NCBI GenBank assembly: GCA_905221605.1
Contig: CAJNDS010002223.1
Coordinates: forward strand, 1-37,500
Direction of reading: 5' to 3'
Length of the DNA stretch: 37,500 nt
Source of the DNA: Symbiodinium natans
Taxonomy: Eukaryota > Sar > Dinophyceae > Suessiales > Symbiodiniaceae
Shown: one piece after another, positions 18,843-28,077 of the stretch
How the letters are laid out: each line of letters opens with the position of its first letter
How positions within the stretch are numbered: the stretch's first letter is position 1
Position numbers and translations under genes: made by a program
The notes under the pieces: model-generated
Database searches by the model: none
Told to the model about the DNA's origin: nothing
Seen by the model: the letters and a program-made list of their open reading frames with translations, nothing else

Positions 18843-19156
18843 TTGAAGTCGCCCTCTAGAGATAGCTTCAGGGCTGAACCGGGTAGGTTTGGGGGCCCTA
18901 AAAAAACTCACCCTTTATGATCTATATGGCTTTGGTTCGTATGGGGAAAGTGTCGTAAGAAAGTACAAAAGATGCTCAAACCTACGCCTTTGAGGGCAGT
19001 GCTCCCAAACGGGTTTCGTGTTCGGGGTCGCTGAGTTCCGGGTCTCACTCACCGCACCATCTCCTGCATGCGGGGCTTCAGAGCTAAAGGGTCTCGCTCC
19101 GGGTGTGCCCCAGCGGCACCGACGGTGGGAACCTGAACCCTGACCCCCCCCCCCCG

Positions 19157-19394
19157 CCCACCCACCCAAAATCAACTCCCTGGCAAGGAAGGCCCAGGTT
19201 TGCAAAAATTTTGAAACAACAAGGAAAATCCCTAAATTGCCCGTACAAGGAGGATTATTTTGTATTTTTGGGGGCGATTCTTGAGTAATTCGCAGGTTAT
19301 AAGCTTGGAGATGCCACCGACAAGGGGAGCTTTCGTTGGTGGCCGGGCCTCTGCAGCAAAGTCGGCTCACGCCCTAGGGCCTTGCGAAAGTACC
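19157..19394 (+). CDS. Candidate plus-strand exon pair interrupted by an introner-like element
   Basis: The frame ending KINSLARKAQ at CAG|GTTTGC (19197) resumes after CGCAG| (19296) in the same phase with VISLEMPPTRGAFVGGRAS and AAKSAHALGPCES. The interrupting 98 bases are a GCTTAAGAACCCC-family element. A 151-codon minus-strand frame runs through the whole region, including the element, and is less likely because it needs the element to be coding. Confidence 0.4.
19198..19295 (+). mobile_element. GCTTAAGAACCCC-family element as a candidate 98-base intron
   Basis: It begins GTTTGCAAAAATTTTGAAAC and ends GATTCTTGAGTAATTCGCAG. It is flanked by CAG on the left and GTT on the right, so GT-AG removal leaves CAG|GTT. 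The centre shares AGGAGGATTATTTTGTATTTT with the relatives at 11814 and 20016. Confidence 0.6.
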
Positions 19395-19528
19395 TTGCTG
19401 CAAGACCCCCCCCCCCCGGGTCCCACCGAAAGCGTAGTATTATTCCCTTCGGGTCCCTTTCTAATTCTACTGTAAAAACCTCCAAAACCCGTTCGAACTC
19501 TTAAGGCCCCTATATTAAGCCGCAACCC

Positions 19529-19741
19529 TTAAACTCTCCAAGCCCCAAGTCGCGCTAACACCAAACAAACAACGGGGTGGAGTCTCCGACTCTCACCGAA
19601 GCCCCGAAGATCCCCAACACCCGTAGCTGGCACAGGCCCCGAAACGCTGTTTATGGCGGAAGCCTGGACTCTGCATGGTTTCAGTAATTTACGTTGAGGG
19701 TCTTGGGGGTACTGGGCTCCTAAAACCCGAAAAAATCTCAT
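19529..19741. other. Island open on both strands
   Basis: The plus strand has GGCACAG|GCCCC followed by ETLFMAEAWTLHGFSNL and a possible donor AC|GTTGAG. The minus strand has a 70-codon ATG frame. The plus reading has the better splice edge. Confidence 0.3.
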
Positions 19742-19784
19742 ACCGTCCTAGTCATAGCTCTGCAAAGCAACTTTGAGCTTCCCG

Positions 19785-19908
19785 CCCTAAACCCTCAACC
19801 CTCAACCCTCAACCCTCAACCCTAAACCCTAAACCCTAAACCCTAAACCCTAAACCCTAAACCCTAAACCCTAAACCCTAAACCCTAAACCCTAAACCCT
19901 AAACCCTC
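19785..19908. repeat. CCCTCAA then CCCTAAA array
   Basis: Four CCCTCAA units followed by about fourteen near-perfect CCCTAAA units. Confidence 0.95.
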
Positions 19909-20015
19909 CGAGCTCTCAACAAGGGCTACTGGGCTTAGGAGTTTGGGTTGCAGGGCACAGCCACAGGGATGAAGGGATATGAGACTCCATCCATTAAAAC
20001 CTGCCTGAACCTTCA

Positions 20016-20111
20016 AATTGCTTAAGAACCCCCCAACAACATATTCTGCCTTACTAAGGGTAATATAGGGAGTATTGTTTTGTTCTTTTGGGGTTCTTAA
20101 GCAAATAGTAG
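20016..20111. mobile_element. GCTTAAGAACCCC-family foldback element
   Basis: ATTGCTTAAGAACCCC at the left and GGGGTTCTTAAGCAAATAGTAG at the right, with complementary arms. The right end is a plus-strand 3' splice site (GTAG|GAACC) for the exon that follows. A 5' GT is missing on this strand (GCTTAAG could serve as a GC donor). Confidence 0.65.
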
Positions 20112-20262
20112 GAACCTGTCTGTTCTAAGCTTCAAGCAGGGCAGAGGTACCCCATCGCCGCCTCCTGTTGTGGAGGGCGTGGACACCGACACGACCAGCA
20201 CCAGAAACATCGACCGCCAGCACAAGATTAACACACCACGAGTCAAGAACCCGCAAGATCGT
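20112..20262 (+). CDS. Candidate exon with GTAAGT donor, function unknown
   Basis: 151 bases: one base plus 50 open codons, from GTAG|G to CGT|GTAAGTGAC, the best 5' splice consensus in the window. It includes GTPSPPPVVEGVDTDTTSTR and NIDRQHKINTPRVKNPQDR, with about 71% G or C at third positions. The complementary strand is open too. The upstream island (19950-20014) has an open plus frame (GMKGYETPSIKTCLNL). No family is recognised. Confidence 0.42.
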
Positions 20263-20596
20263 GTAAGTGACAGAGGACCGCACCACTAGCAAAGGAGCGT
20301 GAGGCTGGTCTTAAAGCACCCCAGAACGAAAGCCCGAACGTAAACCTGAAAGAAGCCGCGCTAAACCGCTAAACTCCGGCAAACCCTCAACCCTAAAATC
20401 CCCAAGCATCCCCAACAGCAAACCCCGAAATCCCTGAGCACCTTAGAAAATGCTGTGAAGCCATCCTACGAAAACAAAAGCCACACAGCGTACTAGTTCC
20501 CTCGACACTGACGCACATACAACCATGCCAGCATGTGGAAATCTGAGGCCCTGCACATCCCTACACATCCCTGCACCCTTCACCTCAACCCTACCC
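20263..20596. other. Presumed intron or intergenic sequence
   Basis: Follows the GTAAGT donor. No long frame, scattered single heptamer-like words and CCCGAAC/CCGAAA stretches. Nothing else is recognised. Confidence 0.4.
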
Positions 20597-20703
20597 TGGG
20601 AACCACATGAACCCTAAAATTGGGACCATATGCCCTGTACTACTAGGATCCTTATTAAGGTACATGAACCATAAACCCTTTTGGGGTTCATTTAGTCCCC
20701 AAC
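20597..20703. mobile_element. Foldback MITE, GAACCAAATGAACCC family, without loop array
   Basis: GGGAACCACATGAACCCTAA and the partner TTTTGGGGTTCATTTAGTCC enclose GGACCATATGCCCTGTACTA and ATCCTTATTAAGG. It is immediately followed by an octamer/nonamer array instead of containing one. Confidence 0.75.
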
Positions 20704-20704
20704 A

Positions 20705-21115
20705 TAAACCCTGCGTTACCCTAAACCCTATAAACCCTATAAACCCTATAAACCCTATAAACCCTATAAACCCTATAAACCCTATAAACCCCATAAACCC
20801 TATAAACCCTATAAACCCTATAAACCCTATAAACCCTATAAACCCTAGAAACCGTAGAAACCGTAGAAACCCTAGAAACCCTAGAAACCCTAGAAACCCT
20901 AGAAACCCCTAAAAACCCTAAAACCCCTAAAAACCCTAAAAACCCTAAAAACCCTAAAAACCCTAAAAACCCTAAAAACCCTAAAAACCCTAAAAACCCT
21001 ATAAACCCTAAAAACCCTAAAAACCCTAAAAACCCTAAAAACCCTAAAAACCCTAAAAACCCTAAAAACCCTAAAAACCCTAAAAACCCTAAAAACCCTA
21101 AACCCTAACCCTCAA
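20705..21115. repeat. Block-structured array: CCCTATAAA, CCCTAGAAA, CCCTAAAAA
   Basis: About fifteen CCCTATAAA nonamers, then CC(C/G)TAGAAA nonamers, then about twenty CCCTAAAAA nonamers, and finally CCCTAAA. Each variant forms its own contiguous block. Frames reading Ile-Asn-Pro or Gly-Phe-Ile repeats are repeat artefacts. Confidence 0.95.
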
Positions 21116-21119
21116 CCCA

Positions 21120-21435
21120 GAGAATGCAGGGCTTCCGGATTTGGGAGGGCTCTCCCTAGCCTCGACGAAGACTCGCAGGCGCTTGGCGGCGGCAGCTGTG
21201 GGGCCAGCAGCCTCAGGGGAGCTAAACCCCAAACCCCAAACCCTAAACCCTAAACCCAAAACCCCAAACCCTAAACCCCAAACCATAGGGCTTTTCGAAG
21301 GCTTGTGAAGGCTTTGCGGCTCCCGATTCTACGGCGTGCGCAAGCACGAGGCTCTCAACGGAAACTTGCGATGCTGATGAGCAAGCCTCGCTCGTCCACA
21401 ACCCTAAACCCTAAACCCTAAACCCTAAACCCCTC
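21120..21435. other. Exon-like island between heptamer arrays
   Basis: 21120-21223 is open on both strands. The minus reading (AAAAKRLRVFVEARESPPKS after CCTGAG|GCTGC) looks more protein-like. CCCCAAA/CCCTAAA units follow at 21224-21284, a 115-base island, then CCCTAAA units at 21401-21435 and a TATATATATT stretch. Confidence 0.4.
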
Positions 21436-21463
21436 TTTCTTATATATATTTAAACCCTATAGT

Positions 21464-22035
21464 CCTTCGTGGCTAAGGGTCATTTCTTCGTGGCTAAGGG
21501 TCATTTCTTCGTGGCTAAGGGTCATTTCTTCGTGGCTAAGGGTCATTTCTTCGTGGCTAAGGGTAATTTCTTCGTGGCTAAGGGTAATTTCTTCGCTAAG
21601 GGTAATTTTTTCGTCGCTAAGGGCAATTTCTTGGTCGCTAAGGGCCATTTCTTCGTGGCTAAGGGTAATTTCTTCGTGGCTAAGGGTAATTTCCTTCGTG
21701 GCTAAGGGTAATTTCCTTCGTGGCTAAGGGTAATTTCCTTCGTGGCTAAGGGTAATTTCTTCGTGGCTAAGGGTAATTTCTTCGTGGCTAAGGGTAATTT
21801 TTTCGTGGCTAAGGGTAATTTCTTCGTGGCTAAGGGTAATTTCTTCGTGGCTAAGGGTAATTTCTTCGTGGCTAAGGGTAATTTTCTTCGTGGCTAAGGG
21901 TAATTTCCTTCGTGGCTAAGGGTAATTTCTTCGTGGCTAAGGGTAATTTCTTCGTGGCTAAGGGTAATTTCTTCGTGGCTAAGGGTAATTTCTTCGTGGC
22001 TAAGGGTAATTTCTTCGTGGCTAAGGGTAATTTCC
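21464..22035. repeat. 21-base minisatellite, about 27 copies
   Basis: The unit is TTCGTGGCTAAGGGTAATTTC. The first copies carry GGTCATTTC instead of GGTAATTTC, and a few copies are 22 or 18 bases. The unit length keeps every frame open, so long VAKGNFF or ITLSHEE frames appear, but these are repeat artefacts. The unit contains CTAAGGGT, a one-base relative of the local heptamer. Confidence 0.95.
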
Positions 22036-22048
22036 TTCCTGCCATCCC

Positions 22049-22133
<85 letters not shown>

Positions 22134-22164
22134 ACCCCCCACTTCCCCTTCATGGCACCTTCCC

Positions 22165-22201
<37 letters not shown>

Positions 22202-22335
22202 ACCCCCCCCCCACCCCCCCCCCCCCCCCCCCCCACCCCCCCCCACCCCCCCCCCCCCCCCCCCCCCCACCCCCCGCCCCCCCACCCGCACCCAGCCCCC
22301 CTTCCCCCCCCACCCCACCCCCCCACCCCCCCCCA
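22049..22335. repeat. Very long C tract
   Basis: About 85 consecutive C, then a short GC-rich break (22141-22169) and about 165 further bases of C with single A or G interruptions. Polyproline and polyglycine frames across it are not genes. Such a tract is a likely place for assembly or sequencing error. Confidence 0.95.
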
Positions 22336-22560
22336 AACCAAAACCGACGGTTTCAGGATTTCTTGTCCCGCCCCTCCATTGGGGGCCGATGAAATGGTTC
22401 GTGGGTAGGATGGTCCATGACGGAGTGAGCTTGGAGGACAGGGCTTGCTGATAAGAAATGTAAACTTTTTATTTTCTTAATGTTTTGGGATTCTCTGGGT
22501 GGGTGGGTTTTTTTTCCGTTGCCTACACACACTGCTGGCCTAGTAAATGCTCGAACTTGA
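22336..22560 (+). CDS. Candidate terminal exon after the C tract
   Basis: After CGGTTTCAG| (about 22356) the plus frame reads FLVPPLHWGPMKWFVGRMVH and ends EDRAC with TGA at about 22450. Third positions are about 79% G or C. The minus strand is open as well. The rest of the island has no long frame. Confidence 0.3.
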
Positions 22561-22727
22561 GATGCTGAACCCTAAACCCTAAACCCTAAACCCTAAACCC
22601 TAAACCCTAAACCCTAAACCCTAAACCGCAACTCCTCAACCCCAAGCCCAAGCCCTGCAGTTCACTAAAGCCACAAACCTAACCCTGGCAGACTTTCACT
22701 GTTCAAAAGGGGCTCCACTACCCAGAT

Positions 22728-22815
22728 CTTCCAAAACCCCTTAAATAAGGTATATGCCCTAATTCATGATGAGGATCCTTAGTATAAATTAGGGTATAGT
22801 CCTTAAGGGTTTCGG
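22728..22815. mobile_element. Foldback element
   Basis: TTCCAAAACCCCTTAAATAA pairs with CTTAAGGGTTTCGGAAAAT. Inner arms TATGCCCTAATT and AATTAGGGTATA also pair. Heptamer arrays lie on both sides (22567-22628 and 22820-22880). Confidence 0.7.
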
Positions 22816-22892
22816 AAAATCCTAAACCCTAGACCCTAGACCCTAAACCCTAAACCCTAAACCCTAAACCGTAAACCCTAAAGTAACATGAC

Positions 22893-22980
22893 CGTCTCCC
22901 CTCAATGTGCGGCCCGGGAGCGGACGTCAGGTGCTCCAGGAAGTCGCTGCCTCAGAAATTCAGCTCCAAGCCGTGGTTGA
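22893..22980 (-). CDS. Candidate exon with an in-frame TGA
   Basis: The minus strand from TTCTGAG| (22950) to ACG|GTCATG reads SDFLEHLTSAPGPHIEGR with about 90% G or C at third positions. The same frame continues upstream (FNHGLELNF) across a TGA. Either the exon starts after TGAG, or the TGA is a mutation or is read through. No family is recognised. Confidence 0.38.
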
Positions 22981-23079
22981 AGGTCTGTCGTTTAGGGTTT
23001 AGGGTTTAGGGTTTGGGGTTTGGGGTTTAGGGTTTAGGGTTTAGGGTTTAGGGTTTAGGGTTTAGGGCAAAGGAAGGAC

Positions 23080-23985
23080 CCTGCAGAAGCCGCAGGTGAC
23101 TTAGAGCTCTCAGCGGCTCATTGCTCCAAATGGAGCAACTCGCAACCCTGAGCTTCTCTCAGCTTTAGCCACATAGTGGGGCGGAGATGAGAGCCCACTC
23201 GGGTTTGCTTTTGGATCAAAGGACGCCCTTTCTTCCTTTCAGGTTCCCACAAGATGCCGATTAAACTTTCTTTTTTTGTTTGGGGGGGGGCGGGGGGGAG
23301 GGGGGGGGTCCAGCCAATGCCTCCATTTAGTTTGGTCCATGGCTGCCCCGCCACCCAACGTCCTTCTTCAAAGGCAAGCCAGCGTCCCCATCAAGCAGAA
23401 GGCATAGCAAAAGAAAGCGCTCTGTACTCGGCCAAAAGAAAGGACCCAAAACCCCAAAGCAAGTAGCCCTAAACCCTAAACAGTACCCCCTGCCTCCCCC
23501 CGTTCAAAAAAAAACGGAACCCAAGACCCCAAAGCAAGGTCATCAAGCACGGACACCCACCCCCCACCCCCTCAATTGTCAAATGTCAATGAAACCCGAG
23601 CATTGGCATATTGCGATGGTGCCTGGGTAGCGCCAAGTTCCACTGGCACCATGCCTGGGCTTTTAAACCCGAAACCCTAAACACTAACCCCAAAGCCCTA
23701 AGCCCGAAACCGCTCAAGGTGGCTTAAGGCCCCGAGTTCGACTGAGGACGTCTGGAACCCCAGGGCTTAACAGGGCTTAATTAGGGTTTTGCCGGGGTTC
23801 AGAGGCCCTCTTGGCAGATGTGAGGAGGGTTTCTGCGCGTGGGTGGGGTCCGGGGCTTGTGCTCTTTTGTCAACTATTTTTAAAAGTTTGGGGCTACGGC
23901 CCGCAAGTTACGCGTGGTGCTGTGGAGGGCTATTGAGCTCCCAGCCCAAATCCCAAACTCTTCTGGTAGATCACCAGCACCTCAA
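23080..23985. other. Repeat-poor island with weak frames
   Basis: The minus frame 23118-23354 (including TRVGSHLRPTMWLKLREAQ) and the plus frame 23254-23466 overlap. A G-run region lies at 23281-23309. A hairpin GCTCCAAATGGAGC lies at 23124-23137. Only isolated heptamers occur. I support no gene here. Confidence 0.35.
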
Positions 23986-24270
23986 CCCCTAAACCCCAAA
24001 CCCTAAACCCTGAACCCTAAACCCTAACCCCTAAACCCTAAACCCTAAACCCTAAACCCTCAGCGACGGTCAGGTACCCTGACATTCAGCGGCCTGGATC
24101 TTCGAATCGCAGCCCCCTCAACACAATCCTTTCTGCCCCAAAAGCACTGCCCTACACACCCGGAACGCCAATCTCCGCACCGTGCCACTAAAGGCTCGTG
24201 CTTCCCTAAAAACCAACCACGAAAAACTTGCGAAGCTCTTAAACCGCTCGCCGCTTGAATGAAGCCAAGG

Positions 24271-26427
24271 CTACTTGGTAGCCTGCTGCCGCACGTGCTC
24301 CGCCAGCAGCCAGTGCCACCTCCAAAGGTTTCAAAGAGCTTGGTTTCAGGGTTTTCACTTGAGGTTTTGGGATTGACGCATGCTAGGCTGACGGCACCCT
24401 AAGCAGCTCGACCAGGAAGTAGCCGGTGGCATCCAGCAATTTCGCAGGTCTTGATGATGCGCGAAAAACTGCTTAAGGCAGTCCTTCGAGAGCAACGCCA
24501 AGGCTGCTCAAACCGCCAGCTGACTGGAGAACTCTGCTTAGGGTTTAGGGTTTAGGGTTTAGAGTTTAGGGATTAGGGTTTAGGGTATGGACCAGGGGGG
24601 GGGGGGGGGGGGGAGGGGGACTCAGGGTTTGGGGCATCAGCAAGCCATCTAGAACCCAAATTGACTATTCCAACAATGCCCAGGCACAGACAAGCGACAC
24701 AAGTTAATCTGGGGGGGGGGGGGGGCTTCCCTAAACCCTAAACCCTAAACCCTAAACCCTAAACCCTAAACCCTAAACCCTAAACCCTAAACCCTAAACC
24801 CTAAACCCTAAACCCTAAACCTATATAAGAAGATGATGTCAATTTTTTTCTAGGACCATATGTTAAACCCATGGCGAGTGTGGCGAGTGCCTCTGATCCT
24901 TCTCCGGGTCGCTGGGCACCACCAGCACAGCCTGGAGCAGGCACCCCCGACCCCCCACCCCAAACCGTAAACCCCAAACGCCAAACCCCAAACCCCAAAC
25001 CCCAAACCCCAAACCCCAAACCCCAAACCCTAAACCCTACACACACAAACAAAGAACAAATCATATCCTCCGACAACTCTCAAGCCCAAGCTTGCAAGCC
25101 TTAGATTCCAAGCTGTACGGTTTTCAGTCGTTTCTCTTTGTACCCTAAACCCTAAACCCTAACCCCTAAACCCTAAACCCTAAACCCTAAACTTTCGTTC
25201 CTCTGCAAGAGGAGAGGAAGAAACAGAATCCGTCGGGTCCTGCGCACTAAGCGCTGACCCGCAAGTCTGAATCTTCGACCGTGTCCCGACAACGACATAT
25301 TTGAATTCGCGACCCACAAAAACACCAAGAGTCCTCTTGTATTGGTGAGAGGGCTTAGGGTTTTAGGGTTTAGCGGGTTTGGGTTCTTGGTTGAGGATTG
25401 AGTAAACTCTTCAACTAAACCCTAAACCCTAAACCCTAAACCCTAAACCCTAAACCCTAAACCCTAAACCCTAAACCCTAAACCCTAAACCCTAAACCCT
25501 AAACCCTAAACCCTAAACCTGAACTCTTCAACACAATTGGTGGCCACCGAGGTCCCAGGCCGGCGTGGGCCAAAGTTGCTGCGGGCCGAGCCCCTGCGGC
25601 TTCCCGTGTTCACCCGCACAGCCCTCAACTTTAGGGGGCTTAGGGTTTAGGGTGTTTAGGGTTTAGGGTTTAGGGTGTTTAGGGTTTAGGGTTCAGGGTT
25701 GGATTCAGGGGATATCTTTTCAGGGCCTGAATTGTAGGGCTGGGCGTTGTCCGCGGGTGCGTGAGGCTTTGCCCTAAACCCTAAACCCTAAAGCCTCAAC
25801 CCTAAATCCTGAACCCTAAACCCAAAACCCCCCAAACCTCAAAGCCTTGCTATTTAGCGAAGTTCGGCCCCGGCCTGCGGGTGAGCGGTTGGCGCGCTGC
25901 TTGCCGAGACCTTCGGGTGGAGAGGTGCTGGCTTAAGCTTTACCTTAGGGTTTAGGGTTTAGGGTTTAGGGTTTAGGGTTTAGGGTTTAGGGTTTAGGGT
26001 TTAGGGTTTAGGGTTTAGTTCAAGGACGAGCTTCAAAATAAGAGACTACCTGGTAGCCCAGCCACCACATTACAACAAGGGCACCCATGTTTGGGCTGGT
26101 CAGTTTCTAAGGGAACCTTGAACCAAGAAAGGGACGAGGGTACAGTAGACCAGTGATAAGGGTTTCTGAATGGGCCTAAGCACGAGCCGAGCACAGCAAC
26201 ACCGCAAAAAGCAGAGCACCTTGAACGACCACGAAGCCCCTAGCAAAGCCTAGTCAAGCCCCCAAGAAGCAGTAACAAGCTCCCTAGTGAACCCTCACAA
26301 ACCCTAAGATTTAGGGTTTAGGGGTTAGGGTTTAGGGTTTAGGAACCCGGAACCAGCATTTCAATTCTTGGGGTGCGGCCTCTAGGCTCCAGGCCACCAG
26401 TAGTAGCACCAGTAGTGCCCGGGCCAT
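24271..26427 (-). CDS. Candidate spliced gene starting with a signal peptide
   Basis: Exon 1 (26427-26354) starts at ATG and reads MARALLVLLLVAWSLEA, a classic signal peptide, ending at TGCTG|GTTCC. Downstream minus-strand exons with strong third-position G+C are 24931-24869 (AVLVVPSDPEKDQRHSPHSP, edges CTCCAG|G and TGG|GTTTAA), 24449-24405 (AKLLDATGYFLVEL, GC donor) and 24319-24271 (WHWLLAEHVRQQATK then TAG). The last two agree in phase. Possible further exons lie at about 25760-25729 and 25620-25540. That all these belong to one gene is inference. The product would enter the secretory pathway. No family is recognised. Introns hold CCCTAAA arrays (24730-24822, 25416-25520) and TTTAGGG arrays (25945-26020). 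Confidence 0.33.
24600..24724. other. G-runs around a short island
   Basis: G-runs at 24595-24613 and 24711-24725 enclose about 95 bases with a minus-strand open frame. This is probably part of an intron. Confidence 0.35.
25416..25520. repeat. Near-perfect CCCTAAA array
   Basis: Fifteen uninterrupted CCCTAAA units. Another CCCTAAA array lies at 25142-25192 and TTTAGGG arrays at 25636-25700 and 25945-26020. Confidence 0.95.
26050..26155. mobile_element. Foldback MITE, GCCCAGT family, copy 2
   Basis: TGGTAGCCCAGCCACCACAT, AACAAGGGCACCC and AAGGGAACC occur in the same order as at 4460-4565. The far end is more decayed (CAGTAGACCAGTG). Confidence 0.6.
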
Positions 26428-26718
26428 CCATTTGGGCGCTACATGGCGCTGCCCGCGTGCTCTGTGTTGGAGGGGTTTGTTTTGGGGTGTCTCGGTGTGT
26501 TTTCGGTGTTTGGGTTCAGGGGCTCTGGGCCTTTCTCAAGGTTTTTGGGTTTTCAAGATTAAGAGCGATGTTGGGTTGAGCTTGCTTGCTGAGCAGTGTT
26601 AAGAAACATGCTGGGCTCCCTAAACCCTAAACCCCAAACCCCAAACCCTAAACCCCAAAGCCTTAATGAGGCTTTGTGAGCCAGGGCCCGCAAATCTGAT
26701 ACCAGGTTGCACATGGGT

Positions 26719-26790
26719 AGTTCTCTACATTGGGGTCCCTTTTTGGGATCCTTCGTTAAAGGGTGCCGCCTTATCAGCCTGTGCACCGGT
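26719..26790. repeat. Relative of the 3443-3536 element
   Basis: TTCTCTACATTGGGGTCCCT, then GGGATCCTTCGTTAAAGGGTGCCGCCTT follow the order at 3444-3500. The right arm is not recognisable. Confidence 0.5.
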
Positions 26791-26858
26791 GTAGGGTACA
26801 GGGTTTAGGGTTGAGGGTTGAGGGTTGAGGGTTGAGGGTTTAGGGTTTAGGGGCTTAC

Positions 26859-26908
26859 AGGGAGTCTGAGACCGCGAAGCAATCCGCGAATGGCCAGGTT
26901 CCAAACAC
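26859..26908 (-). CDS. Candidate exon, function unknown
   Basis: 50 bases between GTCTAAG|G and CT|GTAAGC on the minus strand, reading VFGTWPFADCFAVSDS. Both edges are good splice sites and a TTTAGGG/GTTGAGG array (26800-26850) starts within ten bases of the donor. Confidence 0.38.
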
Positions 26909-27155
26909 CTTAGACCTAAACCAACCCATCGCCAAGAAACCTTCAGTAAGCGGAGCCACGGTTTAGGGTTTAGGGTTCAGGGTTTAGGGTTTAGGGTTTA
27001 GGGTTTATGGGTTTAGGGTTTAGGGTTTAGGATTTAGGAGACCTGGACAAGAGAACATAAGCATCGCCAATACAAAGAAAACCTGGGGAGCCCCCCTAAA
27101 CCAAGAGCCCGAAAGCCGAACCCCAAAACCCCGAAGCTAGAGACTTCCAGCAGCG

Positions 27156-27458
27156 TCACGAAGGCTTGGAATCGGCAAGTTGGACCACCAGACCCTGAAG
27201 ACGCTTCAAGGCCTTCACAAAGCGGTGCACCCCCCGAGCCCCAGGTCGGGCGCCTCGACGGCCGAGCCGTGCAACGTGAGCTTCGCCAGTATCCGGGCGA
27301 TGTTCGTCAGGAGCTGCAGGCAGGGATGCTTCCAAAGCACCCTGTCACAGCCACTTAGGCCCTCTCAAATGCTCCTGGTTCAGGGTTTAGGGTTCAGGGT
27401 TTAGGGTTTCCTCCACGACAATTAACGAGACCAGCCTCAGACCCTCGACCCCTTGACC
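27156..27458 (-). CDS. 3' end of a spliced gene with a one-base frameshift
   Basis: Exon 27458-27411 follows TTGTACCCACGTGTTTTAG| and reads GQGVEGLRLVSLIVVE. After a 49-base intron made mostly of CCCTAAA/CCCTGAA units (27410-27362, GA-AG if the exon ends GAG), exon 27361-27156 reads GLSGCDRVLWKHPCLQLL, TNIARILAKLTLHGSAVEA and, after a shift at the six-C run 27230-27235, VHRFVKALKRLQGLVVQLAD to a TGA. Third positions exceed 85% G or C before the shift. The helical, leucine-rich character suggests a repeat or armadillo-like fold, but I cannot name a family. It may be the 3' part of the gene at 28078-29374. The frameshift may be real decay or a homopolymer error. Confidence 0.48.
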
Positions 27459-27459
27459 C

Positions 27460-27900
27460 TAAAACACGTGGGTACAAGATCAGGAGGAAAACAATCAAAG
27501 ACACAGCTGTCCGCTTTGAATTGTGGGATCTTCGCTTTTAGGCTGCTTTCAGGCCTCGAGAGTATATTCAGACAGCCACAGGATCCCCTCTGGCACTGAA
27601 TCGATGCTGGAGCTGTGCCATCTGCCACATCCGTTGATCCGCCGTGTGACTTGGTCATCCTAGAACCTGAACTCCTAAATCCTAAGCCCTAAACCCTAAA
27701 CATCCCTAAACCCAAAACCCTAAACCCCCTGCGCAGTGTGGGAGTACTGTGGAGCCCTGCAAACCCTCTACACTCCGTCGAAGCTCCCTACGTCGATGAA
27801 AGGCAGCGCATTGGCCCACTACGGAGAGCCATTCGGCACAGAGAGAGTTGAAGGGACATCTATGCCCCGAGTCGCTTGCTTCAGGTGGGTGTGGTTCCCG
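27460..27900. other. Two exon-like islands, strand unresolved
   Basis: 27550-27658 is open in three minus-strand registers. 27735-27890 is open on plus (edges GCGCAG|TG and CTTCAG|GTGGGT, residues YTPSKLPTSMKGSALAHYG) and on minus. CCCTAAA units lie at 27690-27728 and TTTAGGG at 27903-27975. Confidence 0.35.
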
Positions 27901-28077
27901 TTGGGTTTAGGGTCTAGGGTTTAGGGTTTAGGGTTTAGGGGGTTTAGGGTGTAGGGTTCAGGGTTTAGGGTTTCGGGGTCTTGTTCCAAACGAACCTCGA
28001 AGCCCCGAAGCCAGGCATGCCTCTAATCCTGTCAGAAGAAGCGTGTCTTTTTTCCACAGGTTGAGGAATCTCCTCAC

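Noticed and set aside
18915-19370. 151-codon minus-strand ORF
   Set aside because: It would have to translate a complete dispersed foldback element; the plus strand gives an in-phase GT-AG excision of that element.
20591-20912. Frames of Ile-Asn-Pro or Gly-Phe-Ile repeats
   Set aside because: Produced by CCCTATAAA nonamers, whose length keeps all frames open.
21464-22035. CRISPR array
   Set aside because: Repeats are directly tandem with no unique spacers, and the context is eukaryotic.
21469-22451. VAKGNFF, ITLSHEE, polyproline and polyglycine frames
   Set aside because: Produced by the 21-base minisatellite and the C tract; no unique coding sequence supports them.
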